From: CAVRXQ01 sp963849105 | GTDB taxonomy: Bacteria; Actinomycetota; Acidimicrobiia; Acidimicrobiales; Bog-793 | Assembly: GCA_963849105.1 (NCBI GenBank) | Contig: CAWKGD010000003.1 | Coordinates: forward strand, 868,001-932,000 | Length of the DNA: 64,000 bases | Direction: 5' to 3' | Translations under genes and position numbers: made by a program | The notes under the pieces: model-generated | What the model was told of the DNA's origin: nothing | What the model saw: only the letters and a program-made list of their open reading frames with translations | Databases searched by the model: none | In this document: positions 8,828-17,299 of the stretch, piece after piece | How positions within the stretch are numbered: the first letter of the stretch is position 1 | Layout of the letters: every line of letters begins with the position of its first letter

Positions 8828-9129
8828 TCATCGCGCTCTACGACCTGTCCGCATCGAAGTTGCAATCCCGATTGCTCTCATCGCGTCGACCGCACCGACC
8901 ACGGGTCCATCACCTGCTTCACGAGCCCGCCGTAGGTTCGCCGAAGGAGACGGTCCAGCCGACCGCAGCACGAACACCCAGTCCGTGCCCTGGTCAACCT
9001 GAGCAACCTGGTCAAAGGTGGCGTACAGGCCGTTCGAAATCGGGATGTCGACGAGCATGCGGATCCCCCGCAGTCCATCTGGACCTGTGAACTCGCTGTA
9101 GAACCGTGTCGGGCGAATCTGCCGCTCAT
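8828..9129 (-). pseudogene. Small hypothetical gene, apparently frameshifted near its start
   Basis: A start ATG (9129) with TAGGAGACGGC in front opens a frame whose product is Ser/Cys/Arg-rich and looks non-coding after about 7 codons. The next frame over reads as ordinary protein (RFYSEFTGPDGLRGIRMLVD, then GTDWVFVLRSAG) down to a stop at 8828, but it has no ATG, GTG or TTG near the ribosome binding site. A one-base indel around 9105-9115 would join them into a protein of about 100 residues. No family recognised. Either the gene is broken or the assembly carries an indel here. An internal ATG in RMLVDI would give a 75-residue alternative. Confidence 0.35.
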
Positions 9130-9195
9130 GCCGTCTCCTATCGCCGCGAAACTGTCTGTGGGAGTGGTATGGGGTGACGCAGATCCGCGTAAGAA

Positions 9196-9676
9196 TCAGC
9201 GGTGAACGACGATGGCGAAGTAGGGACTGCCCCCAGAGGTCGTCGGCAGGACGTAGCTCAGGGTGACTTCCACGGACGACCCGACGATCGTGGTAGCCCA
9301 GCTGCTCGTATACGGGTTGGGAGTGCCAAGCCAGGGCTGCGCCTTCTTCCACTCCTTCGAGCCGGCCAGGTCGGTCACGACCCTGCCGAGGATCGGTTCG
9401 TTGGCGGGCGTGACGACGGCGCCGATCGTGCTGCCGCCGCAGACCTCGATACCTGTGCTGACGCCGTCCGCTTCGAGGGCGGTATCACAAGAGGACTTTT
9501 TTACCGGCTTGAAGTACGCGCCCTTGCCAACGGCGCGCGAAACGTAGGACTTCGAGCGCGACGGGAGGCGCTTTGCTCGGCCGGCTCTCACCCCACCAGA
9601 CGCCGAACCCGAGCCCGGCGAGCCCGACAACAAGGACGACGAGCACTGCCAAATCTCCTAGCCGCCAGTCGCTCAC
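9196..9676 (-). pseudogene. Membrane-anchored hypothetical protein with a frame disruption
   Basis: From GTG 9676 one frame gives a short head and a clear membrane helix (DLAVLVVLVVGLAGLGFGVW), then loses sense after SKAPPVA. The neighbouring frame continues as a well-formed extracellular-type domain (SYVSRAVGKGAYFKPVKK, two Cys, IEVCGGSTIG, ending SPYFAIVVHR at 9196). A single-base change at about 9543-9575 joins both halves into a protein of about 159 residues: one anchor plus a roughly 110-residue outside domain with a probable disulphide. The same strand and spacing as the next broken gene (8828-9129) suggest one transcription unit. No family recognised. Confidence 0.4.
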
Positions 9677-10150
9677 GACGCCTTCCGATTTCGTCGATAG
9701 CCGGTCGAGCTCCCCGCGCCGGTACTCGGCGAGGTTAGTCCCCGTGTCAGCGACCGGCCCCGGGTTCCCGCGGCCGCGGTTGGAGGTACGGAGGCTACCC
9801 AAGGGAAGAGGCGGCTGAAGAAACTCCGCGCCGAAGCCACGGCGCAAGAAAAGGACTCACCCCAGGCCACGGCCGCAACTCAAACTGACCCACTACCGAA
9901 CTCGGAGCCTTCGAGATTGAGAAAAGGCCCTCACCGTGCCGCAACCCCGGACTCCCCGACCCAACGACAGGTCCGAAAGGCGGCGTCGGATTCCAGATCC
10001 GAGCCGCGAATCGGAGCGATCTCAATCCGAACAGCGCCGCGCGATGAAACACGCCCAGTACACCTGTCGGTCGTTGCTTGGCGGGCTGGGACTGCCTTGA
10101 ATTGATGGCGGTGGGGTGCTACTCCCCCCGCTCAGGAGGGCGCTGCATAG
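9677..10150. other. Stretch without a recognisable gene
   Basis: About 470 bp with only arginine/proline/serine-rich readings in all frames and no supported start. It would hold promoters for the minus-strand gene pair ending at 9676 and the plus-strand gene at 10151; I see no clear promoter, repeat or hairpin in it. Confidence 0.4.
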
Positions 10151-10576
10151 GTGAAGTCAACTGACGAGGACAGAGCGCCGCAAGAGACCGTGCGCGCCGC
10201 GTTCGACGCCTTCGCCCGAAATGACCGCGACGGAATCGCCCAGCTGATCGGCGGCAGATTCGTCTGGGTCTTTTTCGATCCCTTCGACGATGCCCCGACC
10301 TTGCGTAGGTGCTCGGGTCGCTCGCAGATCGCGCGTCGTATGAAGAACTTCCCCGCCTCGGGATGGGAGCTTGTCGAGATCGCGACGTTCGGGTCCCGCG
10401 TTGCGGTGATGACGCGCTCCCCCGTCGACCGGATGCGTCCGCCATGGCGATCTAGCGACGAGAACTTCCACGTGGTCGAAGTGCATGACGGCCGCATCGT
10501 CGCCCTGCGCGCCTGTCAAGACTGGGACGAAGCCGTTCGACTCGCCGGAACGGAATCGGAAAGTCTCAGTATCTGA
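10151..10576 (+). CDS. SnoaL/NTF2-like small protein
   Basis: 141 residues from a GTG with GGAGGG about 10 bases upstream. It reads ETVRAAFDAFARNDRDGIAQ at the start, the typical first helix of the NTF2-like fold, then FVWVFFDPFDDAP and alternating strands, and ends HVVEVHDGRIVALRACQDW, the characteristic last strand (polyketide-cyclase/limonene-epoxide-hydrolase type). Family members are small cone-shaped dimers that bind or isomerise hydrophobic ligands; substrate unknown. The palindrome copy 3 overlaps its stop codon. Confidence 0.65.
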   Translation: MKSTDEDRAPQETVRAAFDAFARNDRDGIAQLIGGRFVWVFFDPFDDAPTLRRCSGRSQIARRMKNFPASGWELVEIATFGSRVAVMTRSPVDRMRPPWRSSDENFHVVEVHDGRIVALRACQDWDEAVRLAGTESESLSI

Positions 10577-10579
10577 GAC
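10563..10579. promoter_or_regulatory. Palindrome GTCTCA-N5-TGAGAC, copy 3
   Basis: Arms 10563-10568 and 10574-10579 around GTATC; a further A/T pair extends the arms to 7 bp. It overlaps the stop codon of the NTF2-like gene and lies 21 bp before the next start (GTG 10601), a placement that would suit an operator for that gene. Third copy of the element at 278 and 2678. Confidence 0.45.
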
Positions 10580-10600
10580 TCTTCTCGGTATCGTTGGGCC

Positions 10601-10966
10601 GTGACGGTCGGTCGACAACCGACATGGGCCGAGCTCGGTTGGCGGAACGCGGGTATGCGCACGACGGAGCGGGCGTTCCGTTTCGCCGTCCGTTGGGGGA
10701 CGTGTTCGGCTGAGCTCGGACGAGAGCCGCGTTCAATCGACGAATACGCGGAACTCACCAAAGAGAGTCGGGCCTCTGCCTTTCGTGACCAGCAGGCGTT
10801 TCGGGAGGCGTTTCCCGCCGAGTCGAGTCCGACTCGGATGAATGAGCTCTCGGGCGCGCAGTCGCGCCTCGATGAATTGTGGGGCGTTCATCGCGACCGT
10901 GTACGCATCGCGCTCGCCGCGCAGCCCCTCGCCTATGTCGTCGGCGGCGCTGAGGCCGTCCAATGA
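10601..10966 (+). CDS. Hypothetical protein
   Basis: 121 residues from GTG 10601 (weak ribosome binding site). The composition is that of a real helical, charged protein: MRTTERAFRFAVRWGTCSAE, EYAELTKESRASAFRDQQAF, LDELWGVHRDRVRIALAAQP. The middle part, with aromatic-basic spacing and EYAELTKES, faintly recalls a winged-helix replication or regulator module, but I do not recognise a family. It follows the NTF2-like gene after 24 bp, with the palindrome between them. Confidence 0.5.
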   Translation: MTVGRQPTWAELGWRNAGMRTTERAFRFAVRWGTCSAELGREPRSIDEYAELTKESRASAFRDQQAFREAFPAESSPTRMNELSGAQSRLDELWGVHRDRVRIALAAQPLAYVVGGAEAVQ

Positions 10967-11048
10967 GCGTCTCGGCCGCCTCCGTGCGACGCGCGAAACG
11001 AGCGGCCCTCCGGAGCCAGGAGACCGGAGAGCCGCTCGAATCAACGGG

Positions 11049-11384
11049 TCACGCGACCCGGCGGATTCCGGTTTGTTCGATCTGTGCCGCCTGGTCGTCG
11101 ATCTTGCGGTGCATTCCGAGGAAGACCCCCAACACCGAGTGGACGAGCAATGCGACCCCGCCGACGGCGATCCCGGTCAGCGTGACGCCGACCCAGTCGT
11201 AGCGGAGGTTCGAGATTCCCCATCCGGTCCACATGTTCAGGTTCGCGAGCCAAGCGAGCCCCGCGCCCCACGCCCCGAAGAGCAAGGGACGGACTCCGCG
11301 GACACGGCGGTAGCCGCGCTCACCGAGCATCCCGAGCGCGACGACCGCGAACGAGAAGAAGAGGAACAAAGCAAAGAAGTGCAT
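11049..11384 (-). CDS. Small integral membrane protein, unknown function
   Basis: 111 residues from ATG 11384, chosen because AAGGGGGAG lies just upstream; longer in-frame starts lack one. Three hydrophobic segments are seen: MHFFALFLFFSFAVVALGML, PLLFGAWGAGLAWLANLNMW and VGVTLTGIAVGGVALLVHSV. A short charged tail follows (HRKIDDQAAQIEQTGIRRVA), probably cytoplasmic. No family recognised. Confidence 0.55.
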   Translation of the reverse strand: MHFFALFLFFSFAVVALGMLGERGYRRVRGVRPLLFGAWGAGLAWLANLNMWTGWGISNLRYDWVGVTLTGIAVGGVALLVHSVLGVFLGMHRKIDDQAAQIEQTGIRRVA

Positions 11385-11572
11385 GCACTCCCCCTTCCGT
11401 CGCAACTCACCAGGGTTGCGCCTGCCCAGAGGCCGCACACCAGATCCCACGGGCCCCCAGGCGGAAGGGCCACCTCCTCATCGAGTGCCCCATCCGGGTC
11501 TCCTTGAGGGATCTACCACTTCCAACACCGATCTCAGCGCCGGTATTTCGTCGGCGCGAAGATCCGCTTTTC

Positions 11573-12742
11573 TCAACCCTCTTTGAGTGCTGCCCGCGCG
11601 GCGTCTTGGATCTCCCGATGGATCGAGGGCATCTCTGGTGATTCGAACATCCGTTGGGTGAGCACGATCGTCACGAGTTGGCGGCTCGGGTCGACGAGCC
11701 AGGAGGTGCCGAGGCCGCCGTCCCAGCCATACGAGCCGTTGTTCAGCACCGACTGTCCGAATGCCCAGGAGCGTTCCGCAAAGAAATTCGGCAGCAATCC
11801 GCCGAACGCCTTCTGCTCGGGGCTCAGTTGATCGGTCGTCATCGCCTGCGCGAGCTCCGGTGACATCATCGGCGCTCCGCCGCCGAGCAGCATCCGCGCG
11901 AAGGCGAGCAGATCGTCTGCCGTCGAGATCAATCCGGCCGCGCCGTCTGGGAAAGCCGGCGGGCGTCCCCACTCTCCCGTCGGAAGGTCGGAGACGACGA
12001 GGCCCGACGGCGTCGGGATGTATGTCGTCGCGAAGCGGTCGTATTCGTCGGTCCAAAATGCGGTGTTTGTCATGCCGAGGGGCTCGAACACGCGCTCGCG
12101 GAGGACGTCTGGGAACGTCGCACCGGCGACGCGCGCGGCGAGCACCCCGAGAACCTGCGCGCCCGTGTTGTAGAACCACCGCTCCCCCGGTTGGGCGAGC
12201 AACGGGAGTGAGCCGAAGCCACCGATCCACGTCTCGGGATCAGGAGGTTCTTGTGGATGCGGAGGTCCGAGCGTCGAGAGCTTCAGCGCAGTTGTCGCCT
12301 CGACGATCGGCCATCGTTCTCTCGATAAGAACATCTCCAAAAAGAAGCCGAATCCGAAGGTGAACGTCAGCAGGTCACGCGTCGTGATCGGCCGCTGAGC
12401 TGGCATCGTGTCGTCGATCGGCCCGTCGACGACTCGCAGCACGCGGCGGTTGGCGAGCTCAGGCAGGAAGTCATCGACCGGCGCCACGAGAGAGAGTCGT
12501 CCCTCACTCACGAGCGACAGGATCGCCGCGGCGGTGATCGGCTTGGTCACCGACGAGATGCGGAACAGTGAGTCGCGCTGTGCCTTCGGTCCGTCGAAGG
12601 CGAGTGTGCCGAATGCTTCGGCGAAGACGTCATCGCCGGCGCCGACGAGCACGACGAGGCCGGGGACGTACTCCTCATCGACGTATCGCTGCGCTATCTC
12701 GGCGATGCGCCGCGTGCCGGCGGCTGAGAGCCGGGGTTCCAA
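11573..12742 (-). CDS. Serine hydrolase of the beta-lactamase / EstB type
   Basis: 389 residues. The SxxK motif is SVTK in LFRISSVTKPITAAAI near residue 65; the Tyr motif is YNTG in RWFYNTGAQVLGV; a downstream GWDGGLGTSW replaces the third lactamase box. That pattern fits class C-like penicillin-binding esterases and peptidases rather than a true resistance enzyme. No signal peptide, so probably cytosolic. Start: TTG 12742, preceded by AAGGGGGAAGCC; an ATG at 12826 would overlap the neighbouring VOC gene by about 50 bp and adds a basic tail without homology. It follows the VOC gene on the same strand, probably co-transcribed. Confidence 0.8.
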   Translation of the reverse strand: MEPRLSAAGTRRIAEIAQRYVDEEYVPGLVVLVGAGDDVFAEAFGTLAFDGPKAQRDSLFRISSVTKPITAAAILSLVSEGRLSLVAPVDDFLPELANRRVLRVVDGPIDDTMPAQRPITTRDLLTFTFGFGFFLEMFLSRERWPIVEATTALKLSTLGPPHPQEPPDPETWIGGFGSLPLLAQPGERWFYNTGAQVLGVLAARVAGATFPDVLRERVFEPLGMTNTAFWTDEYDRFATTYIPTPSGLVVSDLPTGEWGRPPAFPDGAAGLISTADDLLAFARMLLGGGAPMMSPELAQAMTTDQLSPEQKAFGGLLPNFFAERSWAFGQSVLNNGSYGWDGGLGTSWLVDPSRQLVTIVLTQRMFESPEMPSIHREIQDAARAALKEG

Positions 12743-12774
12743 GGCTTCCCCCTTCGTGGCGCGTGCGGGGCGGA

Positions 12775-13203
12775 TTAGGGGTTCATGTCCCCCGGGTTGA
12801 CGTCTGCGACATGCTGGGCGAGCCACCAGAGATGCCCCTGCGGGTCGCGAACGCCAAAGGTGCGGTCGCCGTAGAACTGGTCGGCGAGCTCCTCGACGAT
12901 CTCCGCGCCCTTGTCCTGCGCGCGGGCGAACGCGCCGTCGACGTCGTCGACGTAGACGTAGATCATCGACGTCGTGCCACCGAGCTGTTTCGGGGTCTGG
13001 TAGGTCTTTCCCGGGCTCCCCATCATGACGAGGCCGTCTCCGGCTCGCACTGCCGAGTGCATCGTCTTTCCGTCGGGCCCCTTCATGCGTCCTTGATCGG
13101 CGAATCCGAGCACGTCGATCACCCAGTCGACTTGTTCATCAACGTCGTCGACGAGCAGGTACGGCGAGACGTAGGGCGTGTCCTTCGGGGGGTTCTCAAC
13201 CAT
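12775..13203 (-). CDS. VOC family protein
   Basis: 142 residues from ATG 13203 with GGAGGGCGCG directly before it; the frame runs open further upstream but nothing there looks coding. Two VOC half-modules are present: TPYVSPYLLVDDVDEQVDWV with VLGFADQGRMKGPDG, then SMIYVYVDDVDGAFARAQDK and FYGDRTFGVRDPQGHLWWLA. His/Glu metal-ligand positions are only partly conserved, so it resembles the PhnB/YdeI-like binding proteins more than a classical glyoxalase. Substrate unknown. Related in sequence to the partial gene at the left edge of the window. Confidence 0.85.
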   Translation of the reverse strand: MVENPPKDTPYVSPYLLVDDVDEQVDWVIDVLGFADQGRMKGPDGKTMHSAVRAGDGLVMMGSPGKTYQTPKQLGGTTSMIYVYVDDVDGAFARAQDKGAEIVEELADQFYGDRTFGVRDPQGHLWWLAQHVADVNPGDMNP

Positions 13204-13271
13204 CGCGCCCTCCAAGCATCGTGGGTCTGCCGGACGGTATCGCGAGGCGGCGCGCCGTGCCTGGCGCGCGG

Positions 13272-15197
13272 TCAGGCGACGACGGTCGGGTCGGCGAACT
13301 GGGTCTGGTACAGCTCGCGGTAGAGGCCCTGCTTTTCGATCAGCTCCTCGTGGGTGCCGCGCTCGACGATCCGTCCCCCGTCGATGACGAGGATCTGGTC
13401 GGCTTTGCGGATCGTCGACAAACGGTGCGCGATGACGAGCGACGTGCGGCCGACGAGCGCCTGGTCGAGGGCTCTTTGGACCGCCGCCTCCGATTCGGAG
13501 TCCAGGTGCGCGGTCGCTTCGTCCAAGACGACGACCGCCGGCGCCTTCAACAGCAGCCGAGCGAGCGCGACACGTTGCTTTTCGCCGCCGGACAGCCGGT
13601 AGCCGCGGTCGCCGACCAAGGTGTCGAGACGTTCTGGAAGCGACTCGACGAGATCGCGGATCTGCGCGTCCTCGAGCGCCTGCCACATCTCCTCGTCGGT
13701 CGCGTCGGGACGCGCATAGAGCAGGTTGTTGCGGATCGTGTCGTGAAAGAGGTGCGCGTCCTGGGTGACGATGCCGACGGTCGCCTGCAGCGACGCCGTT
13801 GTCGCCCGGCGGACGTCGACGCCGTTCAGCTTCACCGCGCCGGAGTCCGCATCGTACAGCCGTGCGACCAAAGATCCGATGGTCGTCTTGCCGGCCCCTG
13901 TCGGCCCGACGAGCGCGACGAGCTCGCCCGGTGCGATCGAAAACGTGATGTCGTGCAGGACAGGCACGCTCGGCAAGTGCTCCAGGACGGCGACGGACTC
14001 CAACGACGCGAGCGACACCTCCTCGGCACTTGGGTACGCGAAATCGACGTGGTCGAAATCGACGCCGGCAGGCCCGGCCGGGATCGGCACCGCGTCGGGG
14101 CTCTCATCGATCATCGGTGGCAGGTCGAGGATCTCAAAGACGCGGTCGAACGAAACGAGCGCCGTCAGCACGTCGACTTGCACGTTCGAGAGCTGGGTCA
14201 AAGGGATGTAGAGGCGGTTCAGATAGGCGGTCATGGCGACGATCGTTCCGAGTGTCAACACCCCGCGGATCGTGAGGAATCCGCCCCATCCGTAGACGAG
14301 GGCGGTAGCGATCGAAGCCGTCAGCGCCAGCGAAGCGAACAGGATCCGCGCGAACAACGCTTGGGTGATCCCGATGTCCCGCACGCGCCCGGCACGCTCG
14401 TTGAATGCCCGTGTCTCGACGCTCGGGCGCCCGAAGATCTTCACCAACAGCGCCCCCGCGACGTTGAATCGCTCGCTCATCATCGTCGTCATCTCGGCGT
14501 TCAGGTTGTAGGACTCGCGCGTGATCTTTTGAAGTCGGCGCGACATCAAGCGCGCCGGGATGATGAAGAGCGGCAACACGGCGAGCGAGGCAAGCGTGAT
14601 CTCCCACGAAAGGATGAACATCGCGACGAGAACGAGCGTCACCCCGACGATGTTGCCGACGACGTTCGAGAAGACGTCGGTGAACGCCTGCTGTGCGCCC
14701 AAGACGTCGTTGTTCAGGCGAGACACGAGCGCGCCGGTCTGCGTGCGCGTGAAAAAGGCGATCGGCATGCGGTTGACGTGTTCGAACACCTTGGCCCGCA
14801 TGTCGTAGATGAGCCCTTCGCCAATTCGGGCGGACACGCCCCGCTCTGCCACGCCATTCACCACGCTGATGAGCGCCAGACCGGCGATCACGCCGGCGAG
14901 AGTGAAAACCGCGACCTGTTCGGTATGGGCGCTCGCGTGGTGGCGTAGCGCGTGCGCGATGTCGTCGATGATCGCCCGATACACGAGTGGGTTCGCCGTC
15001 GAGACGACTGCGTCGAAGACGATCAGGACGAAAAACAGCCCGAGGAGTTTCCGATACGGATGGGCGAACTGTGCGATGCGCTTCCAGGTTCCGGCGCGCA
15101 GTCGCTCTTCTTTCACCGAAGGATCGCGTCTGAGGGAACGCATCAGGCCCCAGCCCATATGCGCGCCGCCCATTCCCATTCCGCCGCCCGGACCCAT
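13272..15197 (-). CDS. ABC exporter half-transporter (permease fused to ATPase)
   Basis: 641 residues. A Gly/Met-rich start (MGPGGGMGMGGAHMGWG) precedes a six-helix type-1 exporter domain (about 45-330) and an ATPase domain with Walker A GPTGAGKTT, Q-loop, signature LSGGEKQR, Walker B VVVLDEATAHLD and switch His in VIAHRLSTI. All catalytic residues are intact; it must dimerise, and as no second half-transporter is adjacent it probably forms a homodimer. Drug, lipid or peptide export is likely but substrate cannot be read. Start ATG 15197 (or the GTG one codon earlier) with AAGGACGG before it. It diverges from the gene at 15329 across 131 bp. Confidence 0.9.
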   Translation of the reverse strand: MGPGGGMGMGGAHMGWGLMRSLRRDPSVKEERLRAGTWKRIAQFAHPYRKLLGLFFVLIVFDAVVSTANPLVYRAIIDDIAHALRHHASAHTEQVAVFTLAGVIAGLALISVVNGVAERGVSARIGEGLIYDMRAKVFEHVNRMPIAFFTRTQTGALVSRLNNDVLGAQQAFTDVFSNVVGNIVGVTLVLVAMFILSWEITLASLAVLPLFIIPARLMSRRLQKITRESYNLNAEMTTMMSERFNVAGALLVKIFGRPSVETRAFNERAGRVRDIGITQALFARILFASLALTASIATALVYGWGGFLTIRGVLTLGTIVAMTAYLNRLYIPLTQLSNVQVDVLTALVSFDRVFEILDLPPMIDESPDAVPIPAGPAGVDFDHVDFAYPSAEEVSLASLESVAVLEHLPSVPVLHDITFSIAPGELVALVGPTGAGKTTIGSLVARLYDADSGAVKLNGVDVRRATTASLQATVGIVTQDAHLFHDTIRNNLLYARPDATDEEMWQALEDAQIRDLVESLPERLDTLVGDRGYRLSGGEKQRVALARLLLKAPAVVVLDEATAHLDSESEAAVQRALDQALVGRTSLVIAHRLSTIRKADQILVIDGGRIVERGTHEELIEKQGLYRELYQTQFADPTVVA

Positions 15198-15328
15198 CAC
15201 CCGTCCTTGAAGCCCATATCCCGAGCAGTTTCGGCTCAGGTTGCGCAGCGAGCGTAACGGTCGAACTCGCGCGAGCGATTCGTCCGAGGAACACGTCCCA
15301 GGTGGCGAGCAGGTAGTTTGTCGCGCGC

Positions 15329-16945
15329 ATGTCCCGTCGCCTCGATATCGAATTGACGTCCGTCCGCGACGACGGAACGTGGACCTGGCGCGCCGCGGGC
15401 GCGAAGGAGCCACGAGGCGCGATCGACGCCAAGTTGCTTGAAAATGGCGCAAAGGTCGGCGATGTCGTGCGGGTCGAGGCATCCTTCGATATGGACGGGA
15501 TCACGATCCTTTCGGTGCTTCCGCCGCGCGAGCGTTCAGATCCGAAGGGCCGCATCGAAATTGTCGGCGCGCCGAACGAAGGGTCAGGATCGGTCACGAC
15601 AGAACTCGTCTCTCGCCGTCGCGGCGTGGGTCGCGATCGGACTGAGCGCGAAGGGGCACGTCCCCACCGGGATGAGAAGCGACCGCGGCCAGGTCGCCCA
15701 CCGAGACCAGAGGGAGCGCCAGATTCGACACGGCGCGAGCGCCCGGCGAGGGTTCGCCCGACACGGGCGAACACCCTACCCACCGAGCCGACCCACCGGC
15801 GTGCGCCCGAGCGCGCCGAGCGCATCGCCGAAAAGCCGCGGCGGACGCGTCCCCCGCGTTTTGCACCCGGCACGAAGCATCGGGACGAACTCCTTTCTTC
15901 GCTTCCTCCCGAACAAAGCGCAGTCGCGGAACAGCTCGCGCGAGGAGGAATGCCGGCAATTCGTCGCGCCGTCGCCCAAGCACGCGGCACGGGAGGACAC
16001 GGCGGCGAGGCGATGATCGCGCTTGCCGAGCAACTGCTTCCCGAAGTTCGTCGCGCGATATGGCTCGATCGCGCCGAGGCGGCGGTCGCGCAACTCGAGA
16101 CGATCTCGTTGCGTGATCTGCGTACGACGGTGGTCGGGGCGACCCCGAGAGACGAGGCCGGCCGCGCGATGTTGGCAACGTTGCGCGACGCACTTTCCGC
16201 GCGGGTGGGGAAGATCCGCACGACCTGGGAACAAGAGATCGGCCACGCGCTCGAAGCAGGGCGTGTCCTTCAGGCGCTGCGGCTGTCGTCGCGAGCGCCG
16301 GACGCCGGCGCACGCCTTCCCGCGCCGCTCGCGAAACCGCTCGCCGACGCGGCGAGCACCTCGCTCGACGCGGCGACGCCTCCCGACCGGTGGCTCGCGC
16401 TCCTCGAGGCCGCGGCATCGTCTCCGGTTCGCCTCTCGGTGAAGCCGGTCGGAATGCCGACCGACGAATCCGGCGCACTGCGCCAGAGCGCGGCAGCGTG
16501 GGCGGGTCGCATCCCGGCTCTCGCACCGATGCTCGGTCTCGCACTGCCCCCTCCCCCCCGCCCCGTGAAGCGAGTCGCGCCACCAGCGCGGACTCGGCGA
16601 CGCGAGCCGAAGGCAGCCGGCGGGCGGCGGGAGGAGGCTTCGTCGGTCGAACTCCCAGCCGGTGGCGACGCGGCCGAGAAGGCAAAGGACGAAGCCACAG
16701 AACAAGCGTTACCCGAAGCTCGGACGACCGACGGTGCCGACGCCGACGACGCCTCGGTGTCTAAGAACGATGAAGCAACGGAGCAAGCGGCACCCGAGAT
16801 TCCGATCGACAATGCTGAAGTCGCCGCAGCCTCGGAGTCCGAGATAAGAGACGAAGTGAGTCCAGAAGAGGGTCTCTTAGCCGTTTCGCTCGCGCAGGAC
16901 CCCGTGGTGAACGAGCCACCGTCCGACTCCGTCGACGAGGTCTAG
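15329..16945 (+). CDS. Large hypothetical protein with disordered linkers
   Basis: 538 residues. Residues 1-75 look like a small beta barrel (LDIELTSVRDDGTWTWRAAG, then GAKVGDVVRVEASFDMDGIT, IEIVGAP). A long Arg/Pro-rich linker follows (about 90-175). A helical domain about 180-390 starts HRDELLSSLPPEQSAVAEQL and includes EQLLPEVRRAIWLDRAEAAV. The tail (about 420-538) is Ala/Glu/Asp-rich and acidic. The basic linker plus acidic tail suggest nucleic-acid or ribosome contacts, but this is speculation. No family recognised. Its last 69 bp overlap the 3' end of the convergent Nudix gene. Confidence 0.65.
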   Translation: MSRRLDIELTSVRDDGTWTWRAAGAKEPRGAIDAKLLENGAKVGDVVRVEASFDMDGITILSVLPPRERSDPKGRIEIVGAPNEGSGSVTTELVSRRRGVGRDRTEREGARPHRDEKRPRPGRPPRPEGAPDSTRRERPARVRPTRANTLPTEPTHRRAPERAERIAEKPRRTRPPRFAPGTKHRDELLSSLPPEQSAVAEQLARGGMPAIRRAVAQARGTGGHGGEAMIALAEQLLPEVRRAIWLDRAEAAVAQLETISLRDLRTTVVGATPRDEAGRAMLATLRDALSARVGKIRTTWEQEIGHALEAGRVLQALRLSSRAPDAGARLPAPLAKPLADAASTSLDAATPPDRWLALLEAAASSPVRLSVKPVGMPTDESGALRQSAAAWAGRIPALAPMLGLALPPPPRPVKRVAPPARTRRREPKAAGGRREEASSVELPAGGDAAEKAKDEATEQALPEARTTDGADADDASVSKNDEATEQAAPEIPIDNAEVAAASESEIRDEVSPEEGLLAVSLAQDPVVNEPPSDSVDEV

Positions 16946-17299
16946 GTCGAAGACGTTCCCGAGCGGCACGAAGCGGGCTTCGAGCGCGTCGTCCCCGGGA
17001 GTCGGCTCGGACCTGTCCTCTCGACGTTGCGCGAGGTAGTCGCAGACAAGAAAGCGCTCCGGCGGCGCACCGATCTCGGTTGTGCCGAGGAGGGCGCCGA
17101 TCTCGACATCGAGTCCGGTCTCCTCCAGCGCCTCCCTGCGTGCCGCGTCGCGCAGCGCCTCCCCTCGCTCAACTCGCCCTCCCGGCAGCGTCCAACGCCC
17201 GGCAGCGGGTGGATCGCGTCGTTTGATGAGCAACAGCGCCCCATCCTCTACGTCGACCACTCCGACGCAGAGCACAGGAGTGAGCGGTTCCTCGCTCAC
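16877..17299 (-). CDS. Nudix hydrolase
   Basis: 140 residues from GTG 17299. The Nudix box is complete: G-G-R-V-E-R-G-E-A ... R-R-E-A-L-E-E-T-G-L (about 41-63), with the REAxEETG metal-binding core. LPGGRVERGE just before it is typical of MutT/ADP-ribose-type enzymes that hydrolyse nucleoside diphosphate derivatives; substrate undetermined. The start overlaps the stop of the GNAT gene as GTGA, so the two are translationally coupled. Confidence 0.88.
   Translation of the reverse strand: MSEEPLTPVLCVGVVDVEDGALLLIKRRDPPAAGRWTLPGGRVERGEALRDAARREALEETGLDVEIGALLGTTEIGAPPERFLVCDYLAQRREDRSEPTPGDDALEARFVPLGNVFDLDLVDGVGRWLVHHGVLRERNG

Noticed and set aside
13686..16221. Very long open frames antisense to or out of frame with the ABC exporter and its neighbour
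   Set aside because: Arg/Ala/Pro/Ser-rich products typical of the shadow frames of high-GC genes.
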